Shown here: piece after piece, positions 1 to 4,285 of the stretch
Layout: each line of letters starts with the position of its first letter
How positions within the stretch are numbered: position 1 is the first letter of the stretch
Origin: an uncultured Sulfurovum sp.
GTDB lineage: Bacteria > Campylobacterota > Campylobacteria > Campylobacterales > Sulfurovaceae
Reading direction: 5' to 3'
Assembly: GCA_902727915.1 (NCBI GenBank)
Contig: CACVAU010000016.1
Location: forward strand, 1-8,302
DNA: 8,302 nucleotides
Program-made: the position numbers and the translations under genes
The notes under the pieces: model-generated
Told to the model about the DNA's origin: nothing
Database searches by the model: none
Seen by the model: the letters and a program-made list of their open reading frames with translations, nothing else

Positions 1-660
1 ATCTTCATAAGTACTTGTAGAATGATTAAGCACTTCAAGTATCTCATCAAGAGCTTCTTCTTTAATCCATGTTAAAAGATTTTTCATACCAGAATGTATC
101 TCCTGGTCTTTGTATTGGTTATCTTTCGTATTAGAACTTTTATTACCCTCTGCTAAAAACACCTTTTCATCCAGTATCAATTGAACAGGATGATTGTCTT
201 TTTTTAATTTGTGTTTCTCTTCAAGCTCCTCTGCTTTCTTTTGAAGCTTCATTTTTGACTTCCATGGATCAACTAAAAGATTGGTCTGAGGATTCAGTCT
301 ATTAACGGCAATATGTAAATGAAAGTTATTGGTGTTGTTGTGACTCACCGATAACCTATGATGTTCTTGCATATTTAAACTCTTTAACAACTCCATCTCT
401 ATATCAGCCAATACCTCTTGACTGGGGAACTCCTCTTCTTGAAAAGAGACCACCAAATGTAAAGACTTATCAGAATGTACCATTTGATTTAATTCTTGCA
501 TCTGTTTAATATAGGATATATTCTCCTCTACCAAATCAAATGGACAATTAGAAAAATCATACCTCTCTACTTTCTCACCATCATTTTTTAAATCAAGTAG
601 ATACGCTGCTAATCCTTTAAATGAACTTTTTCCCTTTGAGGCAACTTGTTTAACTATCAT
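1..660 (-). CDS. traI: MobP-type (RP4 TraI-like) conjugative relaxase, N-terminal part
   Basis: The open frame runs from an ATG at 660 to the left edge without a stop, giving the first 220 residues; the C-terminus is outside the window. Relaxases of this family nick one strand at oriT, stay covalently bound to the 5' end through a tyrosine and pilot it into the recipient. Visible family signatures are a candidate catalytic Tyr20 in an N-terminal AAYLLDLKND segment, a strand like motif II (HLVVSFQEEE, 68-77), and the metal-binding histidine triad of motif III: His107 followed by FHLHIAVNR (113-121), with His114 and His116. From memory these positions match RP4 TraI Tyr22 and its histidine motif closely. 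RP4 TraI is about 732 residues, so much is missing. The start lies 5 bases after the traJ-like stop, so the two genes are probably co-transcribed. The ribosome site is weak (GGA about 9 nt upstream), which would fit coupling to traJ. The relaxase assignment is firm; activity is not shown. Confidence 0.92.
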   Translation of the reverse strand, partial: MIVKQVASKGKSSFKGLAAYLLDLKNDGEKVERYDFSNCPFDLVEENISYIKQMQELNQMVHSDKSLHLVVSFQEEEFPSQEVLADIEMELLKSLNMQEHHRLSVSHNNTNNFHLHIAVNRLNPQTNLLVDPWKSKMKLQKKAEELEEKHKLKKDNHPVQLILDEKVFLAEGNKSSNTKDNQYKDQEIHSGMKNLLTWIKEEALDEILEVLNHSTSTYED

Positions 661-665
661 AACAA

Positions 666-1025
666 CTAATCCAAAAGCTTTCTGGCAATTTGCAGTAGCT
701 CATCTTCTTTAGCTATTAAATCATCAACCAAGTCAGATATATCTTCATAGCGTCTATCTCCTAAATCACCCCAAGTACCGTTCTCACTCTCTAACCATAG
801 TTTGAATAAGCCCCCTAATCTTCCTAAGTCTGATTTACACTTTACCAGTTCAGCTAAGGCTCTTTGATCTACTGTAGATTTTATGGGGTAATTCATGGCT
901 AGGTTTCTTATGTATTTTGAATTGGAAAGTCCTGTGTTTTTTGCTTTTTCTGAGATGATGTTGTATTCATCTTCTGTTAATCGGCTGTCTATGTGCTTGG
1001 TTCTTTGGGCTTTTTTAGGTGGCAT
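666..1025 (-). CDS. traJ: TraJ-like oriT-recognition protein (relaxosome accessory)
   Basis: This 119-residue protein has a basic N-terminus (MPPKKAQRTKHIDSRL), a short ribbon-helix-helix-like segment (about 10-45, with LTEDEYNIISEKA and SNSKYIRNLA), and the diagnostic block DLGRLGGLFKLWL at 67-79. As I recall the RP4 TraJ sequence, its DLGRLGGLLKLWL block is almost identical, and its length (about 123 residues) is similar. TraJ binds the inverted repeat next to nic and recruits the relaxase, forming the relaxosome. The C-terminal part (about 91-119) is acidic and probably helical. The start is supported by an AAGAAGAAAG ribosome site directly upstream. The gene reads away from the oriT at 1170-1254 and is followed by the relaxase after 5 bases, the traJ-traI order of RP4. 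A generic MobC-type label would also be reasonable, but the GRLGG...KLWL block favours TraJ. Confidence 0.88.
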   Translation of the reverse strand: MPPKKAQRTKHIDSRLTEDEYNIISEKAKNTGLSNSKYIRNLAMNYPIKSTVDQRALAELVKCKSDLGRLGGLFKLWLESENGTWGDLGDRRYEDISDLVDDLIAKEDELLQIARKLLD

Positions 1026-1169
1026 CTTTCTTCTTTGATATTAATAAATATTAGTTTTTTGTCATTTTACCATTATGGATAAAAAGGTGTTTTAGGTATT
1101 TTTAGCTTCTTTTTTACTCAATATTTTTTGAGTTATTCTTCAAAAATTCTTTTCTTTTTCTTTATTTTT
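1026..1169. other. traJ upstream region, no gene
   Basis: This AT-rich spacer between traJ and oriT must hold the traJ promoter. A TAAAAT (- strand, at 1064-1069) is a possible -10. A perfect inverted repeat ACTCAA/TTGAGT (1116-1121 and 1128-1133, 6-nt loop) could be a binding site for a relaxosome protein or regulator. Nothing else is recognisable. Confidence 0.3.
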
Positions 1170-1254
1170 CGTTGAGCCATTTTATGGCGAATAAGTTTCA
1201 GGACGATAATTTGTGATAAAACTTGTTTTTGTCGGATATTATCCCATCCTGCCC
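1170..1254 (+). other. oriT: IncP/RP4-type origin of transfer (oriT)
   Basis: Lying between divergent traJ- and traK-like genes, this stretch repeats the RP4 oriT plan. CGTTGAGC (1170-1177) and GCGAATAAG (1187-1195) frame a perfect hairpin GCCAT-TTT-ATGGC (1176-1188). From memory, RP4 has the same two flanks around a different hairpin (GCACC-GCCA-GGTGC), so the stem changes sequence while keeping its pairing. About 50 nt further (47 in RP4) is the nic core at 1246-1254. Between them GATAAT (1205-1210) pairs with ATTATC (1238-1243) around an inner imperfect GATAAAAC/GTTTTTGTC hairpin, the likely TraJ-binding repeat. The RP4 comparison rests on recall, not on an alignment run. Confidence 0.85.
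1246..1254 (+). other. nic: Predicted nic site ATCCTG|CCC
   Basis: ATCCTGCCC is identical to the core of the RP4 nic region as I recall it, where TraI cuts between G and C. Here the cut would fall between 1251 and 1252 on the + strand. A perfect small inverted repeat GGATA-T-TATCC (1234-1244) lies directly 5' of the core. This orientation makes the traK side the leading region and brings the traJ-relaxase side into the recipient last, as in RP4. Confidence 0.82.
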
Positions 1255-1302
1255 TTTTTTCTTTTGTATATATTTAAAACTATATCATATTTTTAGTTAT
1301 TT

Positions 1303-1332
1303 TTGTTACTTTTTGTTTTATATTGATATAAT
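1303..1332 (+). promoter_or_regulatory. Probable sigma70 promoter of the traK-like gene
   Basis: A perfect TATAAT -10 box lies at 1327-1332. A TTGTTA at 1303-1308 could serve as the -35, 18 nt upstream. The region upstream is T-rich, as is common for Campylobacterota promoters, which depend little on the -35. Transcription would start near 1340 and give a leader of about 55 nt before the ATG at 1394. Confidence 0.55.
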
Positions 1333-1393
1333 ATGAAATATTTTGAATTTATTTAAAATTCTAGTTTACTATACTCCAAATAAAGAGGTTTTT

Positions 1394-1759
1394 ATGGCTA
1401 TTCGTGGTTCTGGTGAGCTTAAGATTGAGTTTTACTCTCATCTTAATGAAATTAAAGATTTATATTTTAATCAAGGTTTTGTTGTTTTTAAAATTCTACA
1501 TCAAAAAGTTGTTGATACCTACAATCTTACTTTGGACTATCAAGCTTTTTGTTATTATGCAAGAAAAGAATTAAAGGGAAAGAAAAAGCTTAATAGTAGC
1601 TCTAAGGAAATTGAACAAGAGAAGAAAGATAATTTTGAGCTTGAAGGAAACAAAGAAGAAAAAAGTACAGAACCTATTATCTCATATCCTTCTTTTTCTA
1701 AAGCTAAAGCATTCAATCCTCATAGCTCTAATATTGATGAGGAGAGAATCATAAAGTAA
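1394..1759 (+). CDS. traK: TraK-like oriT-binding protein
   Basis: The ATG at 1394 is preferred because AAAGAGG (1382-1388) sits 5 nt upstream; the frame is open back to a TTG at 1343 but that start has no ribosome site. The 121-residue product has a helical N-terminal domain (about 5-60) ending in a YQAFCYYARKELK segment, then a charged, low-complexity lysine/glutamate linker (about 60-95), then a short C-terminal block containing KAFNP. From memory, RP4 TraK has the same build: a small DNA-binding N-domain with a YETF...R.H.K end, an unstructured linker, and a C-terminal F.FNP motif. RP4 TraK wraps the leading region of oriT. Position agrees: the gene lies on the leading side of nic, divergent from traJ. 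Overall identity looks low, so the call rests on architecture, the end motif and synteny. It converges on the methyltransferase-like gene with 7 bases between stops. Confidence 0.72.
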   Translation: MAIRGSGELKIEFYSHLNEIKDLYFNQGFVVFKILHQKVVDTYNLTLDYQAFCYYARKELKGKKKLNSSSKEIEQEKKDNFELEGNKEEKSTEPIISYPSFSKAKAFNPHSSNIDEERIIK

Positions 1760-1766
1760 GGTTTTG

Positions 1767-2573
1767 TCAAAAAAGTTTTCCTGTTGCAAAAACTTCTAAT
1801 TCAGTATCGGAGTAAAGTATTTTATTTTGAATATCATCACAAGGTAGTGTAACTTTTTCTTTTTTGGATTCACTATCTTCTTGTTTTTCGGTGAAAAGCT
1901 CTTCTGTTAAGTGTTCTTCTTCTTTTGGTGCATGTTGTTTATTTGAAGCATTCATAATATATTTGAGTGTGTACCATCTTGAGAAGACTTCAAGAGATAA
2001 GCTATTACCATGAACTACTTCGGCTGATATGCCTAAAAGGGATAATTGTATAAAGCTCATGTGAACACAGAGTATATCTATATCTACAGCGTGAACTTCC
2101 ATCATATTTTGATAGGCTAATCCATATTTTTTAGAGAGTACCTCAGCTCTAGCAATAATCATGCCAGCAGAGCCGACACAAGGCTCACAGAAGCTTTCTT
2201 TCTCTCCTGTGGCTTCTCCTAAAATAGAAGCCATAAAAACAGAGATATTATAAGGGGTAAAGAACTGACCTTTATATTTTGAGCCTAACTTTAGATCCAT
2301 AAAGCATTCACCTAGAAAATCACCCATTTTATCTTCTAAACCCATGACCACATAAGCAAAGAGTTTAGGGAATATCTCCACTATCTCTTGCTTATATTTT
2401 GAGATGGTTTGCATGTACTCTTTTTCGAGTTCTTCACTTTTTAAAAAAGGTTGGTACATACTAATGGCTGAAAGTTTACAAAAGTCTGTGAAGAGTTCCC
2501 ATGCTTGGAACTCATAGCATTTTGACTCTATTAATTTAATAAATGCTTCTTGTGCTTCTTCATATTTCATCAT
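1767..2573 (-). CDS. N6-adenine DNA methyltransferase-like protein of mobile elements, no NPPF/DPPY motif
   Basis: This is a 268-residue protein (267 if the second of two adjacent ATGs is used; AAAGGG lies 3 nt from the first and 6 nt from the second, favouring the second). It resembles the type I HsdM-like N6-methylase fold: GQFFTP at 102-107, the SAM-binding motif CEPCVGSAGM at 129-138, an acidic AVDID at 162-166, then IQLSLLGI and HGNSL at 175-192 and a tryptophan-tyrosine pair at 200-201. Small methylase-like proteins with KGQFFTP...QLSLLGI...GNSL...WYT are frequent on plasmids and integrative elements. The catalytic NPPF/DPPY tetrapeptide, expected soon after the HGNSL strand, is absent; the sequence instead enters an acidic, glutamate-rich tail (about 215-240). 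SAM binding is plausible, but methyl transfer is doubtful. It is the last gene of a leftward three-gene set, with its ribosome site overlapping the preceding stop codon. Confidence 0.78.
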   Translation of the reverse strand: MMKYEEAQEAFIKLIESKCYEFQAWELFTDFCKLSAISMYQPFLKSEELEKEYMQTISKYKQEIVEIFPKLFAYVVMGLEDKMGDFLGECFMDLKLGSKYKGQFFTPYNISVFMASILGEATGEKESFCEPCVGSAGMIIARAEVLSKKYGLAYQNMMEVHAVDIDILCVHMSFIQLSLLGISAEVVHGNSLSLEVFSRWYTLKYIMNASNKQHAPKEEEHLTEELFTEKQEDSESKKEKVTLPCDDIQNKILYSDTELEVFATGKLF

Positions 2574-2580
2574 CAGCCCT

Positions 2581-2739
2581 TTAGTAAATTATTTCTATAG
2601 AGTCATTAAGAGCATCTACTTTTAAAAAACGTTTTACTTCATCTTCTGCCTCATCTAAATCTAAACATTTCAGATACAGCACCTCTTCACTTCCATCAAT
2701 TACTACAAAAAAACTTTTTTTCTTATTATTTATTTTCAT
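2581..2739 (-). CDS. Small hypothetical protein (52 residues)
   Basis: The frame begins at ATG 2739, 6 nt after GGAG; another ATG at 2745 directly abuts the ribosome site and is therefore less likely (it would add two residues, MA). The product starts MKINNKKKSFFVV and alternates a basic N-terminus, a hydrophobic strand (SFFVVID), a second strand (EVLYLKCLDL) and an acidic helix (DEAEDEVKRFL). This resembles a tiny alpha/beta fold. I do not recognise the family. Evidence that it is real comes from gene packing: the ribosome site overlaps the stop codon of the upstream 116-residue gene, and its own TAA overlaps the AAAGGG that serves the methyltransferase-like gene, so all three are probably translationally coupled. 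No function can be inferred. Confidence 0.62.
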   Translation of the reverse strand: MKINNKKKSFFVVIDGSEEVLYLKCLDLDEAEDEVKRFLKVDALNDSIEIIY

Positions 2740-2748
2740 AGCCATCTC

Positions 2749-3099
2749 CTAGAATTCAAAAAGGTTTAATTGAATAGGCTCGGTAGAAGCTTTTTCTAAA
2801 TCTATTTGTTCATTTAATTTTTTAAAGAGGTAGGCTTTAATTTCTTCATAGGAAGAGATACTTTTAGAGTTATTTACAAACAATGAGCGATACCCTGTTT
2901 CTGTAAAACCTTCAAAGCCTTTACTTAGAGCATAAAAACTAAAATGGGCTAATCCTGTACTTCTAAAGTAATGAGGTTGGTACTGTACAGCAAAACTGAG
3001 ATGATTAATTTTAAAGAAAAGAGTGAAGGTTAAACTTTCTTTTCTTTTATTAATTGATTCATTGAGCAATTGTTTTTTATGATATATTTTATAATTCAT
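2749..3099 (-). CDS. Hypothetical protein with C-terminal sliding-clamp-binding type motif
   Basis: This 116-residue protein starts at ATG 3099 with AAGGA about 7 nt upstream. The N-terminal two thirds read as a beta-rich domain (FTLFFKINHLSFAVQYQPHY, then an aromatic GLAHFSFYALSKGFEGFTETGY segment), followed by a helix (about 84-100). I do not recognise the domain. The last residues are IQLNLFEF, in which QLNLF matches the canonical bacterial beta-sliding-clamp binding pentapeptide (QL[S/D]LF) placed at an exposed C-terminus after a flexible stretch. That suggests contact with the host replication clamp DnaN, for example to act at replication forks or to draw in host polymerase. This is inference from the motif alone, since short matches occur by chance. 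It is the first gene of the leftward set with the 52-residue and methyltransferase-like genes. Confidence 0.7.
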   Translation of the reverse strand: MNYKIYHKKQLLNESINKRKESLTFTLFFKINHLSFAVQYQPHYFRSTGLAHFSFYALSKGFEGFTETGYRSLFVNNSKSISSYEEIKAYLFKKLNEQIDLEKASTEPIQLNLFEF

Positions 3100-3120
3100 T
3101 GTTAAATCCTTTTCATTCTA

Positions 3121-3128
3121 TTTATAAA
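3121..3128. promoter_or_regulatory. Possible bidirectional -10 element
   Basis: The palindrome TTTATAAA supplies a TATAAA -10-like box on both strands. Reading left it could start the 3099-1767 operon, with the start codon about 22 nt away. Reading right it lies just before the structured region beginning near 3138. No convincing -35 is present on either side. Confidence 0.35.
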
Positions 3129-3137
3129 GATAAGCGT

Positions 3138-3497
3138 GCTTAATGGTTGAATTTCTTGTTTATGAGCTGTTTTGAATCCCCTACCTCTTTTTTATTTTCC
3201 AAGGTGGAGAAACTTGCAACTCATGGTTAAGATTTTCTCGTCCAATCACGCTTCGTTATCCCTGTTGACGAATGAAGAAGAGATAAAAAATACTTGGTTT
3301 GGGATAAAATCCTTTTTATTCCAAAGTCAGTATTAACGCAGTGTTTTTAGCTAGAATGAAGTGAGGAATATGGGTAACGAAGCGTGAGGGGATGAGAACA
3401 GCCACAATGACAAAAGTCTCTCCATCTTGAGAAGAAAATAAAAAGATATGAAAGAATCGGAACGTTAGTGTAGATTTTCCAATTGAATTGAATAAGC
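3138..3497 (+). repeat. Large imperfect inverted repeat (foldback 1), four nested helices
   Basis: All helices share a centre near 3312-3317. From outside in: 3189-3199 with 3434-3444 (11 perfect pairs); 3200-3215 with 3414-3429 (16 positions, one mismatch, one G.U); 3235-3261 with 3372-3398 (27 positions, two mismatches, two G.U, including a perfect 13-bp TCACGCTTCGTTA/TAACGAAGCGTGA); and 3298-3309 with 3314-3325 (12 positions, one G.U, loop TCCT). Weaker pairing continues outward to GCTTA (3138-3142) with TAAGC (3493-3497). Confidence 0.8.
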
Positions 3498-3513
3498 TAT
3501 TGAAAAAGAACTT

Positions 3514-3627
3514 AGAAAATATTTGGCTCTTCTTTGGCTATGACCTTTTATGAGTGGGTATGCAGCGAACAGCGAAATACTCTCTTATAAAAATTGGGCA
3601 TAGATAAATAAGAGGTCAATATTTTAT
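3514..3627 (+). repeat. Second imperfect inverted repeat (foldback 2)
   Basis: Positions 3514-3542 pair with 3599-3627 at 22 of 29 positions plus two G.U pairs. Inside this, 3547-3561 pairs with 3577-3591 (12 of 15 plus two G.U). The terminal loop contains GCAGCGAACAGCGAA. TGACCT (3541-3546) could alternatively pair with AGGTCA (3613-3618), so a conformational switch is possible. Confidence 0.7.
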
Positions 3628-3745
3628 CAGTAGTGGAATGGGGGTTTTTCTTTTTTAGGAACAACGTGGAGAAAAAAGTAAAAGTCTTGTGTAATGGTCT
3701 CTTTTTAATAGCTTGTTCAATGGCTTAGGGATTAGAACACGTAGT

Positions 3746-3806
3746 GCGATGTACCGTGTACTCGCCTTGGAACGTAGTGGAGAGGTTCAAGCCCGACCTG
3801 AAAGGT
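3746..3806 (+). repeat. Three consecutive short hairpins
   Basis: GCGA-T-GTAC pairs with GTAC-TCGC (3746-3765, loop CGT, one bulged T). CTTG-G-AAC pairs with GTTCAAG (3766-3791, one bulged G). ACCT pairs with AGGT (3796-3806, loop GAA). A perfect direct repeat ACGTAGTG (3739-3746 and 3772-3779) flanks the first hairpin, and AAGCCCGA occurs twice (3789-3796 and 3807-3814). The set is adjacent and locally less AT-rich than its surroundings, consistent with the 3' part of a structured RNA. Confidence 0.55.
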
Positions 3807-3966
3807 AAGCCCGATAAGATATCATTTAGCCTCTAAATATTTTATAGAATTTATCTTATGTTAACTAAAATAAAAAATATGATATTAGAAAAGGTTCTGT
3901 CCTATATGATTACATCGAAGTTTTTTGTTCCATATTTGAATTATCATATTTGTATTGGTAATTTTA

Positions 3967-4119
3967 ATGAAGAAAATTATTTTAATATCGATAGTTACAG
4001 CATCAATGTTATTGGCTACCAATGGAGATTTAATAATCTCTGATGCAACAAAAGCAATAGGTATGGGTGGTGCTGGCATTACTTTATCTCATGGTGCAGA
4101 ATTTGCCTATGCTACCTAA
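3967..4119 (+). pseudogene. N-terminal fragment of an OmpP1/FadL/TraF-like outer-membrane protein
   Basis: An ATG at 3967 opens a 50-residue frame: a signal peptide (MKKIILISIVTASMLLA) is followed by NGDLIISDATKAIGMGGAGITLSHGAEFAYAT and a stop. Exported beta-barrel proteins of the OmpP1/FadL or TraF-like group in Campylobacterota begin this way, with a signal peptide, a glycine-rich (G/A)MGGAG segment and then AxANPA. Here the frame stops where the NPA would follow, and no continuation is visible in any frame before the next gene. Intact relatives are several hundred residues long, so this is a remnant; the rest was probably deleted. No good ribosome site is seen. A free 50-residue exported peptide is possible but less likely. 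Confidence 0.6.
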
Positions 4120-4126
4120 GCTATAA

Positions 4127-4150
4127 ATGAATTAAACTTTTATAATTCAT
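4127..4150. repeat. Inverted repeat after the truncated outer-membrane gene
   Basis: ATGAATTA (4127-4134) and TAATTCAT (4143-4150) form 8-bp arms around an 8-nt loop, 7 bases after the stop of the fragment. The stem is AT-only apart from one pair and no T-run follows directly, so it would be a weak terminator at best. Confidence 0.3.
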
Positions 4151-4227
4151 ATCATAAGAATTTTCTTTACAATTAAACATAAAATAAAACACTTAAAATA
4201 TCCCAACAGCTCTTTATATGTTTAATA

Positions 4228-4243
4228 AAGTTAAATTTAACTT
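4228..4243. promoter_or_regulatory. 16-bp perfect palindrome, candidate operator
   Basis: AAGTTAAATTTAACTT is a perfect palindrome 42 bases before the ATG at 4286. A TATATT (4261-4266) downstream could be the -10 of that gene, placing the palindrome over the -35 position, where a dimeric repressor could block transcription. In such AT-rich DNA, chance palindromes are more common, so this is tentative. Confidence 0.3.
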
Positions 4244-4285
4244 AAATTAAAAATTTTATATATATTTAAGAAAGTAAAACAAAAT

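Larger units (their letters stand above)
3138..3815 (+). ncRNA. Candidate large structured noncoding RNA (unassigned)
   Basis: Roughly 680 bases contain no plausible reading frame on either strand but are full of nested complementarity: a 360-bp foldback (3138-3497), a second foldback (3514-3627), and three short hairpins (3746-3806). On the + strand most non-Watson-Crick positions in the helices I paired are G.U, which would be A.C on the other strand, so a + strand transcript fits best. An upstream -10-like TATAAA lies at 3123-3128. I could not match it to a known family. Alternatives are a replication or single-strand initiation origin made of ssDNA hairpins, an ORF-less intron, or decayed inverted duplications. 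The ends are approximate. Confidence 0.4.

Noticed and set aside
1343..1393. Longer TTG-started version of the traK-like gene
   Set aside because: There is no ribosome site before the TTG, it overlaps the expected transcript start, and the ATG at 1394 has AAAGAGG at good spacing.
3298..3325. Terminal hairpin of foldback 1 as an intrinsic terminator
   Set aside because: The stem is strong, but no T-run follows it directly on either strand, and it is nested inside a larger foldback.
3781..3806. tRNA-like GGTTCAAGCCC
   Set aside because: It resembles a T-loop, but no acceptor, D or anticodon arms fit around it and there is no CCA end.
3138..3815. Group II intron or integron attC array
   Set aside because: I found no GUGYG-type 5' end with a recognisable domain V, no interrupted gene, no R'/R'' core sites and no cassette frames. 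A covariance search should still test this.
3858..4043. 61-codon + strand frame
   Set aside because: It overlaps the outer-membrane fragment in another frame, has a composition typical of translated AT-rich noncoding DNA, and shows no recognisable motif.
3885..4079. 64-codon - strand frame
   Set aside because: It is antisense to the signal-peptide-bearing fragment, with no ribosome site and no motif.
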